A stretch of 64,000 nucleotides of DNA, taken from CAZOEL01 sp964578835 (GTDB lineage Bacteria > Desulfobacterota > Syntrophobacteria > Syntrophobacterales > Syntrophobacteraceae). The stretch is from contig CAZOEL010000007.1 in NCBI GenBank assembly GCA_964578835.1, positions 52,013 through 116,012 on the forward strand, read 5' to 3'. The notes under the pieces are model-generated. The model saw nothing but the letters and a program-made list of their open reading frames with translations. It did not search any database and had not been told where the DNA came from. Made by a program: the position numbers and the translations under genes. How positions within the stretch are numbered: the stretch's first letter is position 1; every line of letters begins with the position of its first letter. This document shows positions 35,934 to 45,040 of the stretch, piece after piece.

Positions 35934-36854
35934 ATGAGGATAAAGCTCGGAATCATCGCCCTGATCTCCATATTGTTCATGTGGTTCGCTGTGGGGACTT
36001 CGTTTTCTTATGTTTTAGCGCTCAAGAGCAAAGATCTTCCACAATACGAGCAAGCCATCAGCGGTTTTGCGTCTGAGCGCGATCTGTGGGACGAAGGCAT
36101 CAGGATAGTCGATATTTGTGGCGGCAAAACAGTTGAGGAGGAGATTCGCGCGTACGATGAAAGGCCTCGATTGATCCTATGCCTCGGACTGGAGGCCTTG
36201 GAAGCTGCATGTTCTATCAAAGAGATCCCTAAGGTTTTTTGCATGGTTTCGCATAGCAAGGCGGAAAGTATCCTTTCGCGAAATAAGGGAGAAGCTATTC
36301 ACGGAGTTGTCATCGATTTGCCGAGTCTGACGCAATTCAAGCTGATAAGGGACGTGTTTCCGAAGCTGAGGAGCATTGGCGTGATGTATGACCCGGCTCT
36401 GTCACAACAACTTATCGACGAAGCGTCGGCAAGCGCGAAATCGCTCAAACTGGAGCTCATAAGCCAGCCGGTTCGCTCTATGAAGGATGTGCCGGTAGCT
36501 CTCGATTATTTAAAAGACAAGATGGATCTCCTCTGGTCTCTTTTCGATAATACTGCCTATGGTCCTGAAACTTCAAGATATTCACTTATGTATTTGCTCA
36601 AAAGAAGTATTCCGGTCGTAGGGTTTTCACCTCAATATGCAAAAGCAGGGGCACTCATCTCTCTATATGGCGATTACATGGATATGGGAAGGCAAGCGGC
36701 CCTCATAGCAAAAATGATAACGGATCGTAAAGAGCCTCTGGAGAAGATCGTCATGCCTCGTTGCATGCGGATAGCTGTCAATAAAAAAGTGGCTGAAGCC
36801 ATGGGGGTGTCATTTCCTGCCGAATTTCTGAAAACCGTTGATGAATGCTATTAA
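35934..36854 (+). CDS. Periplasmic solute-binding protein, ABC_sub_bind family
   Basis: 306 residues. After a signal sequence (LGIIALISILFMWFAVGTSFS) comes a two-lobed binding protein of the PF04392 type: LILCLGLEALEA, HGVVIDLPSLTQFKLIRDVF, RSIGVMYDPALSQQLIDEA, VVGFSPQYAKAGALISLYGD. No lipobox is visible, so it should be free in the periplasm. No permease or ATPase gene is nearby; instead the next gene, overlapping or abutting, is a membrane sensor kinase. I infer that it presents a ligand to that kinase. Ligand unknown. Confidence 0.8.
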   Translation: MRIKLGIIALISILFMWFAVGTSFSYVLALKSKDLPQYEQAISGFASERDLWDEGIRIVDICGGKTVEEEIRAYDERPRLILCLGLEALEAACSIKEIPKVFCMVSHSKAESILSRNKGEAIHGVVIDLPSLTQFKLIRDVFPKLRSIGVMYDPALSQQLIDEASASAKSLKLELISQPVRSMKDVPVALDYLKDKMDLLWSLFDNTAYGPETSRYSLMYLLKRSIPVVGFSPQYAKAGALISLYGDYMDMGRQAALIAKMITDRKEPLEKIVMPRCMRIAVNKKVAEAMGVSFPAEFLKTVDECY

Positions 36855-36867
36855 GGGCATCGAACAG

Positions 36868-39219
36868 ATGAACAAAAACTCTAGCCGTTTTTTACATTCA
36901 TTTGGAAGGCTTGGCCTCAGAGCCAAATCCCTGGTAATTAATATTTCAATGATCCTGACCGTTGTTGCGATTCTGACCATCTATTTCATTTCCGTTGAGA
37001 AGGCTTTGCTGAGCGGAGAGCTTAACAAAAGAGCTGTATCTCTGGCGAAGTATTTTGCTTATGACTGTAGTTACCCGGCTCTTTTGGAGGATCAAACGGC
37101 CATCAGCCAGATAGCTCAAGGGATGATGAATGAAGAAGATGTAGCTCTTGTCTTGGTGCGCGCCGCGGATGGTCGTGCTCTTTTCATTCAAACCAAGGAT
37201 CAGGCGGCAAATGAATGGGCCGGCGCCATTTCTTCGGAGCTGATGAAGACTGGCGGCCAGCTTCAGCTGAGGAATTGGAGGAACTATCTGCTTGTTTCCG
37301 TTCCTATCTTCAAGCCTTCGGATGAGGCCTTCTCGGTAGTCGAGTATTCCGGAGGTCATCCGAGAGAAGGCCGGATCGCCGGGGCTCATATTGGGTTTTC
37401 TCTCGACAGGACAAGGAGCCACATCGTTTCGACCATCCGGTCGACTCTGCTGATTGCCATGGGGATTGCCGGAGTATGTGTTCTCATTGCGCTTTTGATG
37501 GTGCGCTATTTGATGAAGCCTCTCCAGGCGCTCATGATTGCCACCCGGGAAGTAGCCTCCGGAAACCTGTCCTATAAGGTGGATGCCCGCAACGACGACG
37601 AATTGGGCCAGCTTGCCGTCTCCTTCAACGAGATGGCTGCAAGGCTCGAGGCTAACAAAAGAGCGCTTGAGGAATATAGCAAAGACCTCGAGAGAAAAGT
37701 CCAGATACGAACGGAAGAGATCGAGAGGAGAGAGGAGGATTTGGCGTTCATACTCGAGCACAATCCTTCGGGAATCATTTTGGTCGACGCCGAGACCGAC
37801 AAAATAGACTGGGCGAATTCGAATGCTCTCAGAATCCTTAAAGGATCAAGGGAGGAAGTGAATGGTCAGGCCCATGAACGCTTTCTCTCGCATGAGCGGG
37901 ATTTGAACGTAAAGAAGGATCGGAGCGGCATCGATCCAAACACTTTCGAATCAGTGCTTGTGGCGTTGGATGGAAGTGAAACTCCGGTTTTGAAGAGTAC
38001 GTGCAGGATAGAGTACAAGGGTCGGGAGCACTTTCTCCATGCCTTTTTCGACATTGCCGAGTACAAGGAATTAGAGACGCAGTTGATGCAAGCTCAGAAA
38101 ATGGGCGCCATCGGAACTCTAGCCGGTGGCATAGCTCACGATTTCAACAATCTGCTGCAGGCCATACTTGGCTATGCTCAGCTTATTCTAATGACGGGAG
38201 AGCTGACCGAAGCCGATCGCAACAGTCTCTATCAAATAGATAAGTCTGCTCGAAGAGGGGCCGAGCTTGTAAAACAGCTCCTGACATTCAGCAGGAAGCT
38301 GGACAGTCGGCTGAGGCCTTTGGATCTCAATGAAGAGCTTGAAAAAGTTGTTCGCTTGTTGGAGCGAACCATTCCGAAGAGCATCTCCCTAGAGCTGAGC
38401 CTTGGCGAAAACATTGGAAAAATAGATTCCGACCCGGTTCACCTGGAACAGATGGTAATGAATTTGGCTCTCAATGCGCGTGACGCCATGCCCGAAGGCG
38501 GTCGGCTCGTTTTCGCGTCGAGCAGGGTGCTGGTGGATGAAGAATACCGCAGAAGAGATCTGAGCATGAGGCCGGGCGCCTACGTGCTGTTGAGCGTTTC
38601 CGACTCGGGCATTGGCATGGATAAAAAGGATCTTGAGCGCATTTTCGAGCCTTTTTTTACAACAAAAGAGATCGGCAAAGGGACTGGGCTTGGCCTTTCG
38701 ATGGTTTATGGCATAGTCAAAAATCATCATGGCCATATTACTTGCTCGAGCGCCCCTGGAGAAGGGACGACATTCAACATCTATTTCCCGGTTTCAGATG
38801 GGAAAGAGGAAGAGCCTGTAGCGGCGAAACAGAGTACAACGGAAATTCGGGGAGGAAACGAGACCATTTTACTGGTCGATGACGAAGAGGCGGTGCTGGA
38901 GATTGGAACAAGAGCCCTGGAGAGCTTTGGGTATAAGGTATTGACTGCGAGCGACGGGGAGCATGCGCTCGAGCTTTTTACAAATGATGATGTGGAATTA
39001 GTCATCCTCGACCTCGGCATGCCCGGTATGGGAGGAGAGAGATGCCTGAAGGAGCTTCTGAGGATCGACTCGAACGTCAGGATTGTCATGGCCAGTGGCC
39101 ACATCGATACGGATACCGTCGAGAAGAGCCTGGAATCCGGCGCCAGGGGCTTTATCGGGAAGCCTTATCGATTGAATGAAATGTTGAATATCGTCAGGCG
39201 GATTCTGGATTCAGAGTAG
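36868..39219 (+). CDS. Hybrid sensor histidine kinase with PAS and receiver domains
   Basis: 783 residues. Order: TM1 (about 21-42), a periplasmic sensor of about 140 residues, TM2 (TLLIAMGIAGVCVLIALLMV), HAMP, coiled coil, PAS (ILEHNPSGIILVDAETDKID), HisKA with H-box GGIAHDFNNLLQ, HATPase (N-box NLALNARDAMPEGG; DSGIGM; FEPFFTTKEIGKGTGLGLS), then a receiver with the phospho-acceptor in VILDLGMPGMGG and the Lys in GKPYRL. The frame extends back to a TTG at 36838 inside the previous gene; I chose the ATG at 36868, after that gene's stop, with AAGGG upstream. No DNA-binding response regulator is adjacent, so the phosphoryl group must pass to an unlinked partner. Confidence 0.9.
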   Translation: MNKNSSRFLHSFGRLGLRAKSLVINISMILTVVAILTIYFISVEKALLSGELNKRAVSLAKYFAYDCSYPALLEDQTAISQIAQGMMNEEDVALVLVRAADGRALFIQTKDQAANEWAGAISSELMKTGGQLQLRNWRNYLLVSVPIFKPSDEAFSVVEYSGGHPREGRIAGAHIGFSLDRTRSHIVSTIRSTLLIAMGIAGVCVLIALLMVRYLMKPLQALMIATREVASGNLSYKVDARNDDELGQLAVSFNEMAARLEANKRALEEYSKDLERKVQIRTEEIERREEDLAFILEHNPSGIILVDAETDKIDWANSNALRILKGSREEVNGQAHERFLSHERDLNVKKDRSGIDPNTFESVLVALDGSETPVLKSTCRIEYKGREHFLHAFFDIAEYKELETQLMQAQKMGAIGTLAGGIAHDFNNLLQAILGYAQLILMTGELTEADRNSLYQIDKSARRGAELVKQLLTFSRKLDSRLRPLDLNEELEKVVRLLERTIPKSISLELSLGENIGKIDSDPVHLEQMVMNLALNARDAMPEGGRLVFASSRVLVDEEYRRRDLSMRPGAYVLLSVSDSGIGMDKKDLERIFEPFFTTKEIGKGTGLGLSMVYGIVKNHHGHITCSSAPGEGTTFNIYFPVSDGKEEEPVAAKQSTTEIRGGNETILLVDDEEAVLEIGTRALESFGYKVLTASDGEHALELFTNDDVELVILDLGMPGMGGERCLKELLRIDSNVRIVMASGHIDTDTVEKSLESGARGFIGKPYRLNEMLNIVRRILDSE

Positions 39220-39253
39220 CGTCGGAGCGCCTATTGGACGTGCGCGAGACTGC

Positions 39254-40114
39254 TCATGAATACCAGAGGTCGATCCATACTCCCAGTAACAGCGCAACCG
39301 AAATGATGCTGTTCATATGAAAGAAAGCGACGTTCACCCTTTCGAGGTCGTCGGGGCGAACGAGCTTGTGCTCTAAAAGGAGCAGTAGGCTTATTATGAG
39401 TAAGAAAAACAGGTAGACCTTGCCCAAATCAAAGGCGAAGTAAATGGTCAATAGAAAAAGAAGGGTCGAGACGTGCAGTCGTGATGAAATTGCGAGAGCC
39501 CTTTCGACTCCGAAATAAACGGGTATGGAAAAGAGCTTTTCCCTGCGGTCGAAGTCAATGTCCTGGCACGCATAGAGAATGTCGAAGCCCGCTATGTAAG
39601 TCATGAGGGCCAGGGAGAGAAACAGGATGCGGGCGTCGAGCGTTCCCGCGGCGGCGATCCACGCTCCGAGAGGCGCCAGCCCGATGGCGAAGCCCAGGAA
39701 AAGATGTGAGAAGTAGGTGAACCTCTTTGTGTATGAGTAAAAAAAGAGCACCAGGAGAACGGGGACGGAAAGCATCAGGCAGAGGCGGCCAAGCATGGCT
39801 GCGGCCAAAATAAAAATAAGCGAGGAAACCGACACGAAAAGCAGCACCGATTTCTTGTCGATTTCTCCCGCCGTAAGAGGTCTGGACGCAGTGCGCGGAT
39901 TTTGCCGGTCGTATTCATAATCGGCGAGCCGGTTGAAGCCCATGGCGGCGGAGCGTGCGGCCGCCATGGCGATAATGATCCACATAACCGCGGACAAGGC
40001 AAGAGGATGATCGCGGTGCGCCAGCAACAGCGCAGCGAGAGCGAAGGGCAGGGCAAAAATCGTGTGGCTGAATTTTATAAGCCTGCCATACGTCCGGATG
40101 CGATCCAACAGCAT
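39254..40114 (-). CDS. UbiA-family prenyltransferase (4-hydroxybenzoate polyprenyltransferase-like, MqnP type)
   Basis: 286 residues with eight or nine membrane helices. The two Mg-diphosphate motifs are NRLADYEYDRQNPRTASRP and DILYACQDIDFDRREKLFSIP. This is the subgroup often called putative 4-hydroxybenzoate polyprenyltransferase and linked in many anaerobes to menaquinone synthesis by the futalosine route; no other mqn gene is here. The ATG at 40114 has GAGGAAG upstream, whereas the one at 40135 does not. Confidence 0.85.
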   Translation of the reverse strand: MLLDRIRTYGRLIKFSHTIFALPFALAALLLAHRDHPLALSAVMWIIIAMAAARSAAMGFNRLADYEYDRQNPRTASRPLTAGEIDKKSVLLFVSVSSLIFILAAAMLGRLCLMLSVPVLLVLFFYSYTKRFTYFSHLFLGFAIGLAPLGAWIAAAGTLDARILFLSLALMTYIAGFDILYACQDIDFDRREKLFSIPVYFGVERALAISSRLHVSTLLFLLTIYFAFDLGKVYLFFLLIISLLLLLEHKLVRPDDLERVNVAFFHMNSIISVALLLGVWIDLWYS

Positions 40115-40443
40115 GTTATGCTTCCTCATATACAATAGGTCGAAAGGTGAATGAATGAGTTGGTGAATCGGAAAAACTCTTCGTCTGCCCGCCGTTTTGC
40201 TTTTCCTCCAGCGCTATTCCTGTCACAATGAGCTTTTGGCTTTGCTGTTAACCTTGAATTTGACATTTCATTATTCCTGAAATGCGCGATAGTTATTATC
40301 ACAGCCCATGCGGGAAGAAAAGGCTCAACCATTCAGGGAGCAATCTATGGAGAGCGCTTGGTCCGAGAGGTTTTTCCGGCCCGCAAAAAAGCGCGTTTCG
40401 GAAAAGTGCGATATTCAAATTATCAGGAGGACGTTGTAGACAA
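40115..40443. other. Divergent spacer, no feature seen
   Basis: Region between the prenyltransferase and methyltransferase genes. A TTGACA at about 40260 on the plus strand has no acceptable -10 partner. The open frame from 40282 is an upstream extension of the methyltransferase with no homology to it. Confidence 0.4.
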
Positions 40444-41874
40444 ATGCAAGATATTCGAAAAGGCATGGAAGTTGACTTGACGGTGGAGAAGCTGGCTTTT
40501 GGCGGGAAGGCTATCGCACGCGTTGAAGGATTTGTGGTGTTTATCGAGCGCGCGGCGCCGGGGCAGAAGGTTCGTGTGCGGATCATGCGCAAGAAGCGCC
40601 AGTTTGCGGAGGCCTATGTGCTCGAGGTGCTCGAGCAATCCCCACGATACGTCGAGCCCTTCTGTGAGCATTTCGGCGTTTGCGGCGGCTGCAAATGGCA
40701 AGATATGCCTTATGAGGATCAACTCCATTGGAAGCGGCAGCATGTTCTGGAATCAATAGAGCACCTTGCCGGCATCAGCGACGCCGCCGTGCAGCCCACT
40801 GCTCCTTCTCCGCAGAGCCAATGGTATAGAAACAAAATGGAATTCACCTTCTCGAACAGACGCTGGCTTTCCCCGCATGAAATAGAGTCCAAGGACATCC
40901 TTTACGAAAGATCTTTTGCTTTGGGTTTGCATGCGAGAGGGGCGTTCGACAAGGTTTTCGACGTCCAGAACTGTTATCTGCAATCGCCTCGAGCAGTCGA
41001 GATCCTGAGAGAGACGCGGGATTGGGCGCTGAAGAGCGGTCTCCCCGCATACAATACGAAGGATCATCATGGCTTCTGGCGTTTTCTAGTGCTGAGGGAA
41101 GGAAAGAGAACCGATCAGACCCTGGTCAATATCATAACGGCCCCAACGGAAGACAGCCGGGGCGAAGAGACTGTTCGCTCGCTCGCGGATCACTTAGCGG
41201 GCCGCTTCAACTATATCAACAGCATTGTCCATACGATAAACAGGAAGAAAGCTCAGGTCGCCACCGGCGAGGAGAGCCGGAATCTTCTTGGCGCCGGATA
41301 CATAGAGGAACGGCTGGGCGATTTGCGGTTTAGAATTTCGGCTCAGTCTTTTTTTCAAACAAATCCTCTGGGAGCGGAAAAGCTTTATGAGACTGTCAGC
41401 AGGCTGGGGGAGTTCCGTGGGAACGAAACGGTATGGGATCTCTATTGCGGGGCGGGAAGCATCGCCATCTTCATCGCTTCCAGAGTAAAGCGCGTGCTGG
41501 GGTTCGAAGTGGTGCAGGAAGCGGTTGATGATGCGCATGTGAATTGCGGAATCAATGGCGTCGACAACTGCCGTTTTCTGGCCGGAGATCTAAAGGATGT
41601 GATGAAGACCGCCGCCGACTCGGCTGATTTTGGAGGAGCTCCGGACGTTGTGATAACCGACCCGCCTCGAGCTGGAATGCACCCCAAGGTGATTGGGGCC
41701 CTTATGGAATACTTGCCAAAGCGAATTATTGCTGTATCCTGCAATCCGGCGACTCTCGCAAGGGATCTGGCTCTTCTGCTGGAGCGTTACGAAGTGCGGG
41801 AGGTACAGCCATTTGATATGTTTCCGCACACCCCACATATCGAGTGCGTTGTGAGGCTCGATAGAAGATCTTGA
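40444..41874 (+). CDS. rlmD: 23S rRNA (uracil-C5)-methyltransferase, RlmD/TrmA family
   Basis: 476 residues. N-terminal TRAM RNA-binding domain (GMEVDLTVEKLAFGGKAIAR), then the [4Fe-4S] cysteines in CEHFGVCGGCKWQ with a fourth Cys further on, SAM site VWDLYCGAGSIAIF, ITDPPRAGMHP, and the catalytic Cys in VSCNPATLARDL. It methylates uridine in rRNA (U1939 in E. coli RlmD); a close paralogue modifying another site cannot be excluded. AGGAGG lies 13 bases before the ATG, rather far. The frame is open upstream to 40282 but that part shows no domain. Confidence 0.9.
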   Translation: MQDIRKGMEVDLTVEKLAFGGKAIARVEGFVVFIERAAPGQKVRVRIMRKKRQFAEAYVLEVLEQSPRYVEPFCEHFGVCGGCKWQDMPYEDQLHWKRQHVLESIEHLAGISDAAVQPTAPSPQSQWYRNKMEFTFSNRRWLSPHEIESKDILYERSFALGLHARGAFDKVFDVQNCYLQSPRAVEILRETRDWALKSGLPAYNTKDHHGFWRFLVLREGKRTDQTLVNIITAPTEDSRGEETVRSLADHLAGRFNYINSIVHTINRKKAQVATGEESRNLLGAGYIEERLGDLRFRISAQSFFQTNPLGAEKLYETVSRLGEFRGNETVWDLYCGAGSIAIFIASRVKRVLGFEVVQEAVDDAHVNCGINGVDNCRFLAGDLKDVMKTAADSADFGGAPDVVITDPPRAGMHPKVIGALMEYLPKRIIAVSCNPATLARDLALLLERYEVREVQPFDMFPHTPHIECVVRLDRRS

Positions 41875-41951
41875 AAATTGCGCAAGGAAGCTAGTCCTAT
41901 GCGGGGAAAGCAGGGGCTTCTGACTCTAGAAATGGGACGGCTGTCTTCACG

Positions 41952-44222
41952 ATGAGGCGGCAACCGGTTCGGATGTTTCATAAACGTTCTTCCCGAGGGA
42001 AAATCATCCTTTGGGCGTCGGTTTTTATCGTCCTGCTGATCTCAGGCTATGTTTTCTTTCTCTACAAGGAAGTGCACACCCGTTTCGAGTCCCGCAGGTG
42101 GAGCGTCCCTTCCAGAGTCTTTTCCGCTCCTGTTCCGCTTTATCCAGGTCAGTCCTTGTCCCTCTTCCAGCTCAAGCATATGCTCGAAGAACGGGGCTAC
42201 CAGGAGGGGACGCTGGAGCCCCTGAACCCGGGTGAATACAAAGCGCAGCGGGGAGGCCTCGTTGCGCATCTCAGGGAGTTCCAATTTCCCGGACACATAT
42301 TGCCTTCCCAGCGCGTTCAGTTCGATTTTCAACAAAACAGGCTCTCGAGGATTCAGAACGCAAAAGGGGACATCGGATTCCTGGAGCTCGAGCCTCTTGA
42401 AATCGCCAGGCTCTTCGGGCCTTCTCGGGAAAGTCGACTGCTTGTGAGCATCCAGCAGGTTCCGCGACATCTTGTCGATGCCGTGCTCGCCATTGAAGAT
42501 CACCGTTTCCACGAACATGGCGGCGTCGACTGGTGGGGCGTTCTTCGCGCGCTATGGACGGATTTGCTCGCCCGTCGGGTGGTCCAGGGGGGCTCCACCA
42601 TCACGCAGCAGTTGGTGAAGAATTATTTCCTCGATCCCGGGCGCAACCTCAAGCGCAAGGCGCTCGAGGCGTCTATGGCCGTTATCATCGAGGCGCAATA
42701 CGGCAAAGATGAAATCCTGGAAATGTACCTGAACGAGATCTATCTGGGGCAAAGGGGCAGTGTGTCCATCCACGGGATCGGGGAAGCCGCGAGATATTAT
42801 TTCGGCCGCAACGTCGAGGATCTCACGCTTGCCGAGGCTGCGACTCTTGCGGGAATGATTCGTGGTCCAAACAACTACACTCCTCTTGAAAAACCTGAAG
42901 CCGCCCGGGAGCGGCGCAATGTCGTGCTCAAGAGAATGCTCGATCTGGATAAGATATCGCGTGAGCAATTTGACCGCGCCCGTGGAGAGCCTCTGAAAGC
43001 TCGTGATTTCTTCCTGCCTGTGAACGTAGCTCCCTATTTTGTGGACTATGTGCGTCAGCAGTTGCAGGAATTGTACGATCCCGAAGTCCTGGCCTCGGAG
43101 GGACTGAACATCTATACGACGCTTCATCCCGAGATGGCGTTGTCGGCAGAAAAAGCCTTATCCAATGGCCTTTTGGAATTGGAGAAAGAGTATCCCGACC
43201 TCAAGCGCCACGCGCCCGAAGAGCGGCTGCAGGCGGTTCTGGTTGTGGTGCAGCCGAAAACGGGCGCCGTGCTTGCCCTGGCCGGAGGGCGGGATTATGC
43301 CGAGAGCAGCTTCAACAGGGCTCTCTTTGCGCGCAGGCAGCCCGGATCGGCGATAAAGCCGTTTGTCTATCTGGCTGCCCTGGATAAATATACGCCTACG
43401 AGCTGGATAGCCGACGAACCGGTGACGTATCCCATTGACGACGATTATGCATGGACTCCCAACAACTCTGACGGTTCCTTCCGTGGTCGCGTCATGCTGC
43501 GACAGGCCCTGGAAAATTCATTCAACATACCGACGGTGAATCTTGCCCTCTCCGTTGGGCTGGAGCAGGTGATCGCCACTCTCAGGAATTTCGGCGTCGG
43601 CTCTCCTCTCCAGCCGGTTCCATCGCTTGCGCTGGGGGCTTTCGAGCTGACGCCCATCGAGCTCATAGAAGCCTATGCTGCTTTGGACAACGATGGGCAG
43701 AAGCCTTATCTTCTCAGCCTCAAAGAGGTGGTTACCGAGCGGGGTGAGATCCAGGAGAGGCGTCATGTGGATTTTTCAACCGTGACGACTCCCGCAAAAG
43801 CTTTCCTTATAACCGATATGTTGCAGGGAGCGATCGAGAGGGGGACGGCGAGCAGCCTGAAGCAGCTGGGGGTCGATTTCCCATGCGCCGGCAAGACGGG
43901 GACGACCAGCGATTATAAAGATTCCTGGTTCGTGGGGTATACAACGGACCTTGTTGTTCTTATATGGATAGGCTTCGATGATAATCGCTCTACGCACATC
44001 AGCGGCGCTCAGGGTGCGGCCCGCCTGTGGGCCGGGTTCATGCGCGAGATCCGTCCCTGGATGCATCCTCAGACGTTTCGCATTCCGCCGGGGGTGGTTC
44101 AGAGGATCGTATGCGGCGTTTCCGGTCAATTGGCTTGTGATGCATGCCCGGATAAGCATCTCGAGGTGTTTTTGAGCGAAAATGTACCCAAGGACCTCTG
44201 TTCTTTGCATTCAAATCGTTGA
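41952..44222 (+). CDS. Class A penicillin-binding protein (PBP1b type)
   Basis: 756 residues: short cytoplasmic tail, one membrane anchor (ILWASVFIVLLISGYVFFLY), a UB2H-like domain (about 45-150), a GT51 glycosyltransferase (AIEDHRFHEHGGVDWWG, GGSTITQQLVKN) and a transpeptidase with SxxK in RQPGSAIKPF, SxN in ENSFNIP and KTGTT. All catalytic motifs are intact. A Cys-rich C-terminal segment (CGVSGQLACDACPDKHLEVF) follows. It polymerises and cross-links peptidoglycan in the periplasm. It starts 77 bp after the methyltransferase. Confidence 0.95.
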   Translation: MRRQPVRMFHKRSSRGKIILWASVFIVLLISGYVFFLYKEVHTRFESRRWSVPSRVFSAPVPLYPGQSLSLFQLKHMLEERGYQEGTLEPLNPGEYKAQRGGLVAHLREFQFPGHILPSQRVQFDFQQNRLSRIQNAKGDIGFLELEPLEIARLFGPSRESRLLVSIQQVPRHLVDAVLAIEDHRFHEHGGVDWWGVLRALWTDLLARRVVQGGSTITQQLVKNYFLDPGRNLKRKALEASMAVIIEAQYGKDEILEMYLNEIYLGQRGSVSIHGIGEAARYYFGRNVEDLTLAEAATLAGMIRGPNNYTPLEKPEAARERRNVVLKRMLDLDKISREQFDRARGEPLKARDFFLPVNVAPYFVDYVRQQLQELYDPEVLASEGLNIYTTLHPEMALSAEKALSNGLLELEKEYPDLKRHAPEERLQAVLVVVQPKTGAVLALAGGRDYAESSFNRALFARRQPGSAIKPFVYLAALDKYTPTSWIADEPVTYPIDDDYAWTPNNSDGSFRGRVMLRQALENSFNIPTVNLALSVGLEQVIATLRNFGVGSPLQPVPSLALGAFELTPIELIEAYAALDNDGQKPYLLSLKEVVTERGEIQERRHVDFSTVTTPAKAFLITDMLQGAIERGTASSLKQLGVDFPCAGKTGTTSDYKDSWFVGYTTDLVVLIWIGFDDNRSTHISGAQGAARLWAGFMREIRPWMHPQTFRIPPGVVQRIVCGVSGQLACDACPDKHLEVFLSENVPKDLCSLHSNR

Positions 44223-44267
44223 ACAGCAAGTGTTGCATTCTCACTTTGAGTCTGTGAGAGTTGAATC

Positions 44268-44981
44268 GTGAAACAATGCCGTATGAAGACCAATACAGAT
44301 CTGCGTAATTTTGGCGTAAGTTTGGCACGATGCTGGGCGTCGACTGCTGGGCGTCGGATAAACGTTGGGTCGCTACGGATGGGAGGCTTATGTTTTCTTT
44401 TTTTCCTTTCTATCCTTACAGCTGGATGCGCGAAAAAGATCGTCGCTATTCCTCCCGAATGGAGAGCGGCTTCACCGGTGCGGCGCGAGGCTGCGCCCCC
44501 TAAACCCATTGCCCCGCTCAAGCAGGAGCCTCCTCCCTCTTCAACGCAACCTTTTCTTATAAAGCCTTCCCCTGAAATCAAAGAAAGCGATGTGCCCACG
44601 GCTGCCGACGCCGCACCGGCTGCGCCCGCCAATAAGAAGAAGACTTCGGAGAATCCGCCCGAGCATTTGGCCTCCATGCACGTGGTCGAGCAGGCGAAAG
44701 TCTCTCTGGCGCAGGGGAATGCCGATGCGGCTATCCCTTTGCTCGAGAAAGCCATTCAGGTTGATGTGTACAACGGAGAGGCCTTTTTCGGCTTGGCGCG
44801 CGCCTGGCGCATGAAAGGGTCTCGTCAGAAGGCGCTGGAGTTTGCGCGTAAAGCAGAAATCATTTTTCAGGGCGACTCCCGCAAGCTGAAAGAAGTCTAT
44901 CTCTTTGAGGCGGATTTGTATAAAGAAGCTGGAGATGTTAAGAAGATGGAGCTCTATTGGCAGAAGGCGTCGAAATTGTAA
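44268..44981 (+). CDS. TPR-containing lipoprotein
   Basis: Up to 237 residues. The lipobox LTAGC is preceded by a hydrophobic helix (GGLCFLFFLSI). A Pro/Ala/Lys-rich linker follows, then TPR-like helices (VVEQAKVSLAQGNADAAIPL, EAFFGLARAWRMKGSRQKAL). The lipobox Cys is residue 53 of the longest frame, too deep for a signal peptide, so translation may really begin at the ATG at 44379 (Cys16). Neither start has a good ribosome-binding site. Adjacent to the PBP gene (45-bp gap), so a cell-wall partner role is plausible but unproven. Confidence 0.7.
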   Translation: MKQCRMKTNTDLRNFGVSLARCWASTAGRRINVGSLRMGGLCFLFFLSILTAGCAKKIVAIPPEWRAASPVRREAAPPKPIAPLKQEPPPSSTQPFLIKPSPEIKESDVPTAADAAPAAPANKKKTSENPPEHLASMHVVEQAKVSLAQGNADAAIPLLEKAIQVDVYNGEAFFGLARAWRMKGSRQKALEFARKAEIIFQGDSRKLKEVYLFEADLYKEAGDVKKMELYWQKASKL

Positions 44982-45040
44982 TCCGGGCATCGCGTGCTTG
45001 ACGCGCGATGGTCGATCTTCCGGGAAGGAATCGTTAAGAG

